Part shown: positions 20,260-28,823 of the stretch, piece by piece
Numbering within the stretch: position 1 is the first letter of the stretch
Layout: the number at the start of each line of letters is the position of its first letter
Assembly (NCBI RefSeq): GCF_002530675.1
Contig: NZ_PCMX01000032.1
Span: 1 to 47,231 of the forward strand
Direction: 5' to 3'
Source: Flavobacterium columnare NBRC 100251 = ATCC 23463
Lineage (GTDB): Bacteria > Bacteroidota > Bacteroidia > Flavobacteriales > Flavobacteriaceae
DNA length: 47,231 nucleotides
Translations under genes and position numbers: made by a program
Notes under the pieces: generated by a model
What the model was told of the DNA's origin: nothing
Seen by the model: the letters and a program-made list of their open reading frames with translations, nothing else
Database searches by the model: none

Positions 20260-21327
20260 CTATAACAAATCCAGAGGACTTTTAATTTTAGTCTTAGAAA
20301 CATCTATAATATTTGTATAAATTTGAGTAGTTTTAATGGTACTATGTCACAATAACTTTTGCAAAAACCTAATATCTGCACCGTTTTCAATAAGCTGGGT
20401 CGCGTAACTATGTCTTAAGCCATGAATACCAATAGATTTGTTTATGTTTGCCTTTTTGATAGCATTCTTAAAAATCAATTGTACACTTCTCACGCAATAA
20501 GCACTACCATACTGCCCTTCAAAAAGATATTCTTTTGGCTTATATTCTTCGCAATAACTCCTTAAGAGCGATAAAATTGACTTGGACAAATTAGTATATC
20601 TATCCTTTTTACCTTTTGCACCAGCAATTAATACAAGCATATCATCAGAATTGATATGCAAAATCTTTAAATTTACAATCTCAGAAACCCTTAACCCCAT
20701 ACCATACGAAAGTTTTAACATAAGAAGATGTTTAGGATTTGTTGTTTGTTTAAATATTTTTTTAATCTCAGGTTTTGTAAGCATTTTAGGTAAAAGCTTA
20801 GGTGTTTTAGGACGTGGAATGTCAAAAAACATTTTCTCACGGTGTAATACCTTTTCAAAATAAAACTTAACAGCGTTTATACGACTGTTCAAATGATTTT
20901 CTTTAACTTTTTCTTTCTTTATACAGTACAAAAAATAATCCTTCAATCTTTCTTGCGAAAGTTCATTTACTGGATAATGTTTAATAGTTCTGAGTAAATG
21001 TGCAAATTCTGTAGTATATACCCTGATGGTATTGCTGCTATAAGCCTTTAGTTTTAGTTGATCAATAAAATTTTCAAATGCTTGCTTATTCTCAGGAGCA
21101 ATTAGTCCCAATAATTTCTCACCCACGGCATTATCATCAAGTTCAAGTGCTTGTCTAAGCGAGGGCAAGTCGGGCAAATACCATGCTTTATTAGAATTAC
21201 TCCATTTTACAGAAGGAAACCGTTCTCTAAGTTGTTGGATAAGCACAAAATCCTTTATAAAAGTAATCCAAATTACTTTTTCACCTCTATGCTCTCCGAA
21301 ACTAAATTGATATAAACGAACATCCAT
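20260..21327 (-). pseudogene. tyrosine recombinase with in-frame premature stop
   Basis: The reading frame from 21327 encodes 326 residues and stops at a TGA (20347-20349) just after FLQKLL. The intact homologue at 45964-47037 reads FLQKLLGHSN there, so a GGA glycine codon has become TGA. Beyond the TGA the same frame continues for 28 codons (HSTIKTTQIYTNIID...SPLDLL) to a TAG at 20260 and includes the catalytic Tyr. Other catalytic residues are present: Arg213, Lys in AKGKKDRY (238-240), and HGLR (302-305). The N-terminal ~65 residues (KAWYLPD motif) and a SAM-like core-binding region precede them. The truncated protein would lack His and Tyr and should be inactive unless TGA is read through. 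The 5' end faces the methyltransferase gene. Confidence 0.85.
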
Positions 21328-21584
21328 TAATCCTTTTTTTATTTCGTATTTTATATAAATTTTAAAAAATAGAGCAGAACAAACAGCATAAAAATCTACA
21401 CGAAAAACGAAAACAAATATATTTAAAAAATATTGATTAACAATACACTACATCAAATTTATGGTATTTAGTATTTTATAAAAAACTTTATATATTTGTG
21501 TGTTAGGTGTCATTGTACCGAACCACAGAAACTTAAACATATTTCAGAAAAAAGACGTAAATTTGTAGTAATATTTTTTACTAA
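21328..21584. other. divergent intergenic region, recombinase and methyltransferase
   Basis: A very AT-rich interval between divergent genes. It holds the boundary motif at 21491-21512. If the recombinase acted at a specific site nearby, this region, by analogy with integron attI, would be the place to look. No inverted repeat of obvious recombinase-site size was recognised. Confidence 0.35.
21491..21512 (+). promoter_or_regulatory. promoter and shared boundary motif before the RM module
   Basis: TATATTTG at 21491-21498 is a perfect -7 element. It is followed by TGTGTTAGGTGTCA, matching the Zorya upstream sequence (GTTAGATGTCA near 10119) and, up to GTGTTAG, the right edge of the window (47201-47216). 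Confidence 0.6.
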
Positions 21585-22463
21585 ATGGAAATATTAGGTA
21601 ACGACAAACATAAAATAATATATGCAGACGCTTTGGAAGCATTAAAAACGCTTCCAGACAATTCTGTGAACTTGATTTTTGCAGACCCACCTTACAATAT
21701 TGGGAAAAATTTCAATGGAAAAATTGAAAAATGGGACACGGAAGAAAGTTATTTAGAATGGTGCTATGAATGGCTTGACTTGTGTATTCAAAAACTAAAA
21801 CCAAATGGAAGTTTTTATGTTATGACAGCCACTCAATTTATGCCTTATTTTGACATTCATTTACGCAAAAAACTAACTATACTTTCAAGAATCGTTTGGT
21901 CTTATGACAGTTCAGGAGTTCAAGCTAAAAAATATTATGGTTCTATGTATGAACCTATTTTGTTTTGCGTAAAGGACAAAAATAATTATACTTTCAACAC
22001 AAACGACATTTTAGTAGAAGCAAAAACAGGAGCAAAAAGAAAACTTATTGATTATCGAAAGGCTGTACCAACTGTTTATAATTCAGAGAAAGTACCAGGA
22101 AATGTATGGGAATTTTCAAGAGTTCGTTACAGAATGGGCGAGTACGAAAATCACCCAACTCAAAAGCCAATTTCGTTACTTGAAAGAATAATAAAAGCAA
22201 GTTCAAACGAAGGCGATTTAGTTTTAGACCCTTTTTCGGGAACTTTTACAACTTGTTATGTAGCAAAAGAATTAAATAGAAATTCCATTGGTATCGAGTT
22301 GCAAGACGAATATGTTAAAATCGGTTTGAGAAGATTACAATTAGCCGAAGAATTCAAAGGCGAAAAATTAGAAAAAGAAATACGGACTTTTGAAACCGAA
22401 AAAATTGCAACACAACAAAATTTAACCTTATTTGAACCCAATGGAACATATATTCACGGCTAA
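21585..22463 (+). CDS. DNA methyltransferase, adenine/N4-cytosine type (type II RM)
   Basis: The product has 292 residues. The catalytic motif IV DPPYN is near residue 35 (FADPPYNIGKNF), before the SAM-binding motif I FSGTFTT (about 219-225), with the variable region between: the beta-class order. A VWEFSRVRY and ENHPTQKPISLLERII stretch, typical of this family, precedes motif I. It should methylate adenine N6 (or cytosine N4) at an unknown short site and protect against the partner endonuclease. The last 23 bases overlap the first ATG of the endonuclease gene (22441). The gene itself looks intact. Confidence 0.9.
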   Translation: MEILGNDKHKIIYADALEALKTLPDNSVNLIFADPPYNIGKNFNGKIEKWDTEESYLEWCYEWLDLCIQKLKPNGSFYVMTATQFMPYFDIHLRKKLTILSRIVWSYDSSGVQAKKYYGSMYEPILFCVKDKNNYTFNTNDILVEAKTGAKRKLIDYRKAVPTVYNSEKVPGNVWEFSRVRYRMGEYENHPTQKPISLLERIIKASSNEGDLVLDPFSGTFTTCYVAKELNRNSIGIELQDEYVKIGLRRLQLAEEFKGEKLEKEIRTFETEKIATQQNLTLFEPNGTYIHG

Positions 22464-23558
22464 TATTAAAGAGATTTCACAAAAAACTTTGATAAAAATG
22501 CAGATGATATTTTTGATAAAAGCCAACTCATTCAATACATAAACGAGAAAACTCGTTCAACAGGAAGAGGTTCAAAAGCAAGAGGTAGTTTTGCTAATTT
22601 TTACGCTATTTATGTAATTATTGAGGATTATATAACCAATGGGTTTAATACAAAAGGCGATTATTCAAAATATGATGGTGCTTTATTCAATAACCTTTTT
22701 GCAAGACAAAGAGAGTTGCCTTTTGGAAATAAATTGCAAAATCACGCCTTGAATAATCGTATGAATTCAGAGTTTGAAAAGTATTTTCCGACTTCTGAAT
22801 ACAAGCCAATTTTAAGAGACCAAGCGACAAACAGATATTGGATAAACGAAAATTTGTTGAATATAAAAGTTGGCAAAGGTAACTTCAATATAGCAACTAC
22901 TATCATTGAAATAATTAATGAATACACAAAGACAAAACAAGACGCTTTTCAGCGTTTTGTAAAACAATGTGAAGCACTTCAAGACATTGAAAATACTACA
23001 CCCGAAAAGGTTGAAGAGTTTATTATTGGTTTACTTGCACCAAATGTTGATGCACGACTTTTTGAAATTGTAAGTTATTCTATTCTCAAATTTTATTACC
23101 ACGACCAAACTATTATTTGGGGTTATGAGATGGACAAACTTAATACAGAAAATTTAAAACTATACAAAACAGGACGAACCAATGCAAATGATGGAGGTAT
23201 TGATTTTGTAATGAAACCATTAGGTAGGTTTTTTCAAGTAACAGAAACATTGGACTTCAAAAAATACTTTCTTGACATTGACAAAATCCAAAAATATCCA
23301 ATAACTTTTGTTATCAAATCAGACGAGGACGTTGATCCTTTGAAAAAGAAAATCCAAGACAATGCCGATAAAACGTATACAATAAGAGCAATAGTTGAAA
23401 AATATATGGCTTGCATTGAGGAGGTAATTAATATCCCAATGCTTAACATAAGATTTAATGAAGCAGTAAAACAAGGATATTTAAACAATATACTTGACGA
23501 AATTGTAGTGCAGAGTAAAGTAGAATTTAACTACACTGACGAAGAGGACGAAGAATAA
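22441..23558 (+). pseudogene. restriction endonuclease gene with a -1 frameshift near its start
   Basis: An ATG at 22441, overlapping the methyltransferase end, begins MEHIFTANIKEISQK. The frame then breaks at a run of six A (22481-22486). With a seventh A the frame continues ISQKNFDKNADDIFDKSQ and stays open to 23558, giving about 372 residues. The downstream part alone has no ATG start before about 22761; a TTG at 22716 would give 280 residues lacking the N-terminus. A possible catalytic region is GGIDFVMKPLGRFFQVTE, a D-x(n)-QxT variant of PD-(D/E)xK; this is uncertain. The function is inferred from tight linkage and overlap with the methyltransferase gene. It may be dead, phase-variable or a base-call error. 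Confidence 0.75.
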
Positions 23559-23576
23559 CAACGAACGCATAACAAC

Positions 23577-23619
23577 CAAGGTTTCGTTGGACATCAAAGA
23601 GCCAACAATGAAATCCTTG
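23577..23619 (+). repeat. post-gene hairpin repeat, copy 1
   Basis: CAAGG-TTTC-GTTGG (23577-23590) pairs with CCAAC-(AAT)-GAAA-(T)-CCTTG (23602-23619) with bulged bases on one side only. Related hairpins follow both Rpn genes. It starts 18 bases after the endonuclease stop, preceded by CGCATAAC. Confidence 0.7.
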
Positions 23620-23754
23620 CTAAACAAAACCGATTACGTGCCGTCCACTATGGAGAGATTATAAGTCTATATAATAGGTAATTGACGGTTTTTTTGAAAT
23701 CTATTTTTAAGGATTTATGAGTGTTTTTTGTCGCTTTTGAACATGAAATACATT

Positions 23755-23820
23755 GTCCACAAAATTAACTTTTACAGAAATTGGATTTTTGGCTATCCTC
23801 AGGATACCAATCCTGTGGAC
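23755..23820. repeat. nested inverted-repeat structure
   Basis: Three nested pairings: GTCCAC (23755-23760) with GTGGAC (23815-23820), GGATT (23783-23787) with AATCC (23809-23813), and ATCCT (23795-23799) with AGGAT (23801-23805). The innermost arm has only one unpaired base, so it would open partly. Confidence 0.5.
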
Positions 23821-23919
23821 CTCTTTTGTCAAAAAAGCTAGGGTATGCAAATTTTCATTTTTACAAAAGGGATATTTAGGTACTACTTTTGATTTAGGAT
23901 TTTTTTGTATTAGCTCTAC

Positions 23920-24060
23920 TTGTAATTTTGTCTGTTAAGCAGGTAACATGCTGCTTTTTATAGTATTACTCAAAAAGCATAATGCCTTATTTTGACAAAG
24001 TTTTGGGGAGTATATGCAAAACAAAACGTCTTGTAAACTCCTCCAAAAAAATATCATTTG
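23920..24060 (+). repeat. diverged copy of the pre-Rpn module, without Rpn
   Basis: Contains TTTGTCTG--AAGCAGG-AAC, TACTCAAAAA-C-TAATGC and GGGGAGTA-ATGCAA with ACTCCTCCAAAAAAA, in the same order and spacing as 42760-42890 before the first Rpn gene. Confidence 0.7.
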
Positions 24061-24279
24061 TTTTTTAATGCCTTACCTATTGCAATCCTTATAGCTAAAA
24101 GTTACGCTTTTTGCATTTGCGTCTTGGAAGCGGTGATTACTAGTGCTATTTTAGGACATATTAGGTTGTTCCTAAATCAGTACTAAACAACAACCTTTTT
24201 ATTCTGAAATCTTTTTTAAAATAAAAACAAAATTTGGCAAGATTCTTGGTTATTGATAATTACATATCAATATAAAATC

Positions 24280-25041
24280 ATGAAAAAGATCACATTTATT
24301 CTTTTAGCATCTAGTGCTTTATTATTAACTCATTGCAAAAAAAACGAAACGGGAGTTCTAGACTCTACGGAAACCGCTTCTGAAACCGATTTCACAGGAA
24401 TGTATAGCGGCACGACACCATGTGCAGATTGTCCTGGTATATACACGAATATTACGTTTAAAAAGAATGGAAATGTTGCCAAAAGTACACTGTATTTAGA
24501 TAGTGATGATACGTCATTAACTGAGTATGGGGTATGGAGCAAAGAAAACAATATTATTGAGGTTACAATCCCTAATTCGCCTAAAGAATACTATGCTATA
24601 AAACCAGATCACCTCTTGGTTAGATTAAATGCTGATAAAAAAGAAGTTTCTGGCGAATTAAGCAAAAAATATATTTTTGAAAAAACAGAAAGCTATACCT
24701 CTAAAATGTTAAACGGAACGTACCAAACCAGTATTGATGGTAAAGGATATAATCAAATTTTAGAATTAAAAGCAGATAATGATAGTATTTACAATGTAAA
24801 AATCACTTTTACTGGAGCAACTAAGGGATGTACTTTTGAGGGCAAAGGTCAGTTGGTGAATAACCAGATTGATCTTGATTTAAATAAAATCAAAAAAAAC
24901 TTAAAAGCTACCATGACCATTCAATTTAAGGATGATACTAAAATTGCAGAAGTATTTACTTCTAAATTTGATGAACGTTTTGATTTGATGCATTTCTGTG
25001 GTGGTGGTGCTAGTTTAGCGGGAGATTATACTAAAAAATAA
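24280..25041 (+). CDS. NlpE-like lipoprotein
   Basis: The product has 253 residues. The signal peptide ends LTHC with Cys19 as lipid site. Residues about 38-125 match the NlpE N-terminal domain: GMYSGTTPCADCPGIYTNITFKKNG, including the CxxC pair Cys48 and Cys51, then YGVWSKENN. The second half (about 140-253) is a further beta-rich domain with GTYQ, CTFEGKGQL and a terminal GDYTKK. In enterobacteria NlpE senses envelope stress and links to copper resistance; in Bacteroidetes the role is untested. The ATG at 24280 was chosen over an upstream TTG at 24253 because the signal peptide starts there. Confidence 0.82.
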   Translation: MKKITFILLASSALLLTHCKKNETGVLDSTETASETDFTGMYSGTTPCADCPGIYTNITFKKNGNVAKSTLYLDSDDTSLTEYGVWSKENNIIEVTIPNSPKEYYAIKPDHLLVRLNADKKEVSGELSKKYIFEKTESYTSKMLNGTYQTSIDGKGYNQILELKADNDSIYNVKITFTGATKGCTFEGKGQLVNNQIDLDLNKIKKNLKATMTIQFKDDTKIAEVFTSKFDERFDLMHFCGGGASLAGDYTKK

Positions 25042-25100
25042 AATTGGAATACAGAATATAAACGAATCGTCCGCCGATTATTTATTACTCTAAACATAAG

Positions 25101-25174
25101 GAAGAATTTCATGCACAATATGAGATTCTTCTTTTATTTTGAGTAAAACTCTTTTAATTCTGTAAAAGAGTTTT
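25101..25174. terminator. double hairpin between the NlpE-like and MarR genes
   Basis: Hairpin 1: GAAGAAT (25101-25107) with ATTCTTC (25125-25131), then TTTTATTTT. Hairpin 2: AAAACTCTTTTA (25145-25156) with TAAAAGAGTTTT (25163-25174), a 12-bp perfect stem. The first should serve the lipoprotein gene and the second the minus-strand MarR gene. Confidence 0.7.
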
Positions 25175-25203
25175 AGCCTATATTCTTTATTGGTCCTTTT
25201 TTC

Positions 25204-25803
25204 TTACGCTTTTATATGTTCAGGACAATCCATTCTAATCTCTGTTTTTTCTAAACGTGTTTGCATAAGATTACAAAAATGGGTATCTTTTTTGTCTGAA
25301 TAAAATTTGCAGCTAAAACACATCCGTTGTACGGAAACAATATTTGATTGAGATAATTTAAAAATCAATTTTGATAATAATTCCCAAATCACTTCTTTAT
25401 CTGAAATCTCTTGCTTTTCAAAAAAAACTTGCAAAGGCTGAGTAAAGTCTTCTGATTTTAAAACAATTTCAAGTCCGTTAGCTGTCAACTTCATACAATA
25501 ACTTCTAGAATCATTAGGATCTTGTATTTTTTCAATTAGTCCTTTTTGCTCTAATGTTTTTACAGCATCACTTATTGTAGGTTTGGTAACGCCAAATTCT
25601 TTTGCTAAATAACTAACCGTTGAATATTTTTCATTGTGATGTTTTATAAAAATAAGTATTTGTATTTGAATAGGGCTTAAAGCCCATTTTTTAGATTGCT
25701 CCCAGATTAAATAACGATGCACTGTAGCTAGTTTATCTAAACCAGCCACAATTTTATTGTCAATTGATAAATTTTGATATTTTAGATTAAATACACTTTT
25801 CAT
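25204..25803 (-). CDS. MarR-family regulator with a C-terminal cysteine cluster
   Basis: The product has 199 residues, longer than a usual MarR (about 140-150). The winged helix-turn-helix covers about 44-105: LSPIQIQIL, SYLAKEFGVTKPTISDAVKTLEQKGLI (recognition helix), and a wing with DPNDSR (95-100). After the dimerisation helices comes a tail with CFSC (162-165), HFC (Cys177) and DCPEH (Cys193): four cysteines in a Cx2C-x11-C-x15-C arrangement that could hold an iron-sulfur cluster or metal. It probably represses a nearby gene in response to redox or metal state; the TonB receptor is divergent, 541 bases away. The target is not established. Confidence 0.82.
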   Translation of the reverse strand: MKSVFNLKYQNLSIDNKIVAGLDKLATVHRYLIWEQSKKWALSPIQIQILIFIKHHNEKYSTVSYLAKEFGVTKPTISDAVKTLEQKGLIEKIQDPNDSRSYCMKLTANGLEIVLKSEDFTQPLQVFFEKQEISDKEVIWELLSKLIFKLSQSNIVSVQRMCFSCKFYSDKKDTHFCNLMQTRLEKTEIRMDCPEHIKA

Positions 25804-26344
25804 AAAAAAGTAAATCAGGAATTAGCCTTAGCAGACAAAATTAGTAATACTATTTTTTTAATCATGTATAAATTCGTAATTTATGAAATAAATGATAAAA
25901 AGTATTCTATAAATAAAAACAATAGACTTGTATTTCTGTTTTTTATTTTATTTAAAAAATTGACTTTAAACTACTTAGAACATTTTATCAGTAATCTTAC
26001 TATCGTATTAACTCCGTATTTTACTTATTTAATATTTATATTTTTGATGTAAATTTAGCTCTGTTTTTTTTTATTTAAAAAAATGTTTTTTATTTATTAA
26101 ACACGTAACCAATAACTTAATTTTCAAACTATTTTTGCAGTGTAAATAGATGAGGATATTTTAGGCTATTAAAGACAACAAAAACAATAAACAAACCGCT
26201 TTTAGAGTCTATTAAATAGAATAAAGGCAATGAAAACAAGCATTTTTTTCATATAAAAGAACTCAAAAAATTGTTATTAACAAAGCTAAAAGTTATGAGA
26301 TTCAAAAAAACGAACCCTTTAAAAAATTAAAAAACAAACATACA
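25804..26344. other. divergent AT-rich intergenic region, marR and TonB receptor
   Basis: Minus-strand -7 element for the MarR gene: TAATTTTG, seen as CAAAATTA at 25836-25843. Plus-strand -7 element for the receptor: TATTTTTG at 26130-26137, about 200 bases before the ATG, implying a long leader. No gene; a hydrophobic 62-codon frame at 25864-26052 is considered chance. Confidence 0.45.
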
Positions 26345-28717
26345 ATGAATTTAAAAAATATATTACTGTTATTTCTTACTCTATACAGTTCATTTCTTTT
26401 TAGTCAACAAAAATTTACCTTAAGTGGTATTATTTCTGAATCTAAAACAAATGAAACTGTAATCGGTGCCAACTTACAAATTGAGGGTACTTCAATAACC
26501 TCTTCAACTAATGAATATGGTTTCTTTTCTATTACTTTACCTGAAGGAACGTATACTTTAGTTGTAAGTTCTTTTGGTTTTAAAACAGAACGCCAAAAAC
26601 TGGAACTAAAAGGAGATGTTAAATTAAATTTTCGATTAGAAGAAGAAAATAAGCAGTTAAAAGAGATTGTAATAACAGACACGAAACAAAAGGCTAATAT
26701 ACGCAAACCTGAGATGAGTGTTCATAAATTAAACATTCAAACAATCAAACAAATTCCAGCGGTATTGGGGGAAGTAGATATAATCAAATCCCTTTTATCA
26801 TTACCTGGTGTTACTAACGCGGGAGAAGGACAATCGGGTTTTAATGTTCGAGGCGGTGGAGCAGATCAAAACTTAGTTTTATTAGATGAAGCTACAGTAT
26901 ATAACGCATCACATGTTTTTGGGTTCTTTTCGGTATTCAATCCGGATGCTATTAAGGATCTAAAACTGTATAAAGGAGGAATTCCCGCAAAATATGGTGG
27001 TAGAGCTTCGTCTGTTTTAGATATTTATCAAAAAGATGGCAATAGCAATCGTTTTTCAGCCAATGGTGGTATTGGGCTTATTACAAGTCGGTTTTTAGCA
27101 GAAGGTCCTATTGTAAAAGAGCGAGGTTCTTTTTTGATTGGAGGGAGATCTTCTTATGCTCATCTATTTCTTAAATTAAGTGATAATAAAAATGCAGCTT
27201 ATTTTTATGATTTAAACGCTAAATTAAATTATAAACTAAACAACAACAACAACCTATATTTATCAAGTTATTTTGGTCGTGATGTATTTGAATTTAGCAA
27301 TACCTTCTATAATACTTACGGCAATACAACACTCAATTTAAGATGGAATCATTTATATTCAGATAAACTTTTTTCTAATCTATCCTTAATTTATAGTGAT
27401 TATTATTATGGTTTGAGGTTAGATTTTGTGGGCTTTAATTGGAACTCTGGTATCAAAAATTACAATATCAAATATGATTTCAAACATTACATAGTAGACA
27501 AATTAAAGCTAAACTATGGTTTAAATGCCATTTATAGTGATTTTAATCCTGGAATTATTGAACCAACGGATCAAAAATCCCCCATAACCTATAAGAAGTT
27601 AGATCAAAAGTATGCTTTTGAACCGGCCCTTTATCTAGATGTTGAACAAAAAATAGGTTCAAAAATAGGTATTTCCTACGGGTTGCGTTATAGTCAATTT
27701 TATCGTTTGGGAAATTCTACTATTAATTACTACGATAATGATAATCCTGTAATTTTTGATTCGGAATCAAAAATTTATGGGAAAGCGACTCCTATTGGTC
27801 AAAAAACCTTTGGTTCATTTCAAAAAATAGCTTTTCATGATTATTTAGAACCTCGTTTTGCCATGGCATACGAGTTAACTCCTGAACAGTCCTTAAAACT
27901 AAGCTATAATCGTATGGTACAATACTTACAGCTGGTTTCTAATACAACTTCTCCTACTCCTCTTGATGTTTGGACTCCTAGTGATAATTATATTAAACCA
28001 CAAGTTGCAGATCAAGTAGCCATGGGATATTTTAATAATTTCAAAAATGACATATACACCTTAGAAGTTGAAACATTTTATAAAAAAATACAGAATAGAA
28101 TGGATTATATTGATGGTGCAGATTTGATAGCCAATGAAGCCATTGAACAGGTTGTTTTAAATGGGCAAATGCATTCGTATGGTTTAGAACTTTTACTCCG
28201 AAAAAATAGCGGAAACTTAACGGGATGGTTATCCTATACGTTATCTCGTTCTGAACAGCAAACTCCTGGAAGAAACAACCAAGAAACAGGAATTAATGAT
28301 GGAAACTGGTACCGATCTGCTTATGATAAACCTCATAATATCGTATTTACAGGAGCCTATAAATTAAATGAAAAATGGAGTTTTGGAGCTAATTTTACTC
28401 TTCAATCAGGACAACCCGTTACGTATCCTAATGCCCAATATGTATACCAGGACCTAGTGGTACCTAGTTATGGGTTAAGAAATGAAAACAGACTACCTAC
28501 TTATCATCGTTTGGATGTATCTGCTACGCTAAAACCTAGAAAAAATGTAAATAGAAAATGGCAAGCAGAATGGGTTTTTAGTATCTATAACTTATACAAT
28601 AGAAAAAATGCTGCCTCTATTAGTTTTAGACAAAATAAAGACACTGGAATTAACGAAGCCGTTAGATTATCCATTTTTGGCATGATTCCGTCTGTATCGT
28701 ATAATTTTAAATTTTAA
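26345..28717 (+). CDS. TonB-dependent receptor with carboxypeptidase-like N-domain
   Basis: The product has 790 residues. A signal peptide (about 1-20, ending LFSQ) is followed by a carboxypeptidase-regulatory-like beta domain (about 24-110, FTLSGIISESKTNETVIGANL), then the plug (about 125-235: DIIKSLLSLPGV, GFNVRGGGADQNLVLLDEA, LKLYKGGIPAKYGGRASSVLDIY) and the barrel to the C-terminal Phe. It should import a large ligand across the outer membrane with energy from TonB-ExbBD. It pairs with the DUF4249 lipoprotein gene 106 bases downstream, a recurrent Bacteroidetes pair distinct from SusCD. The substrate is unknown. Confidence 0.9.
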   Translation: MNLKNILLLFLTLYSSFLFSQQKFTLSGIISESKTNETVIGANLQIEGTSITSSTNEYGFFSITLPEGTYTLVVSSFGFKTERQKLELKGDVKLNFRLEEENKQLKEIVITDTKQKANIRKPEMSVHKLNIQTIKQIPAVLGEVDIIKSLLSLPGVTNAGEGQSGFNVRGGGADQNLVLLDEATVYNASHVFGFFSVFNPDAIKDLKLYKGGIPAKYGGRASSVLDIYQKDGNSNRFSANGGIGLITSRFLAEGPIVKERGSFLIGGRSSYAHLFLKLSDNKNAAYFYDLNAKLNYKLNNNNNLYLSSYFGRDVFEFSNTFYNTYGNTTLNLRWNHLYSDKLFSNLSLIYSDYYYGLRLDFVGFNWNSGIKNYNIKYDFKHYIVDKLKLNYGLNAIYSDFNPGIIEPTDQKSPITYKKLDQKYAFEPALYLDVEQKIGSKIGISYGLRYSQFYRLGNSTINYYDNDNPVIFDSESKIYGKATPIGQKTFGSFQKIAFHDYLEPRFAMAYELTPEQSLKLSYNRMVQYLQLVSNTTSPTPLDVWTPSDNYIKPQVADQVAMGYFNNFKNDIYTLEVETFYKKIQNRMDYIDGADLIANEAIEQVVLNGQMHSYGLELLLRKNSGNLTGWLSYTLSRSEQQTPGRNNQETGINDGNWYRSAYDKPHNIVFTGAYKLNEKWSFGANFTLQSGQPVTYPNAQYVYQDLVVPSYGLRNENRLPTYHRLDVSATLKPRKNVNRKWQAEWVFSIYNLYNRKNAASISFRQNKDTGINEAVRLSIFGMIPSVSYNFKF

Positions 28718-28823
28718 AGTAAATACATTATAAATAATATAAAATTGCTATCAACGCGTATTGATTACAAATGAACTTACCTGAATAAGAGTCATTTATA
28801 TACGCCCCATAAATTTACACCAC

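Larger units (their letters stand above)
23559..24279. other. 721-base structured non-coding region
   Basis: No gene is supported, but the region is full of structure. It holds a hairpin at 23577-23619, a conserved ACCG-TTAC...CCACTATGG block to about 23652, a nested fold at 23755-23820, a copy of the pre-Rpn module at 23920-24060, and an inverted repeat (AGGTTGTT 24163-24170, AACAACCT 24189-24196) followed by TTTTTATT. The order matches the spacer between the two Rpn genes at 43.9-44.3 kb. Confidence 0.6.

Noticed and set aside
20582..20863. 93-codon frame opposite the broken recombinase
   Set aside because: Antisense shadow of the recombinase coding sequence.
22481..22487. Programmed -1 frameshifting at A AAA AAC in the endonuclease gene
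   Set aside because: The heptamer is present but not in the correct reading phase for tandem slippage, so a plain indel or tract-length variation is more likely.
23565..23640. True integron attC site after the endonuclease gene
   Set aside because: CGCATAAC and the bulged hairpin look right, but no matching GTTRRRY partner at the correct place was found, and GTTRRRY alone is frequent by chance.
25864..26052. 62-codon hydrophobic frame between the marR and TonB genes
   Set aside because: AT-rich DNA yields Phe, Leu and Ile-rich frames by chance; it occupies the probable regulatory region.
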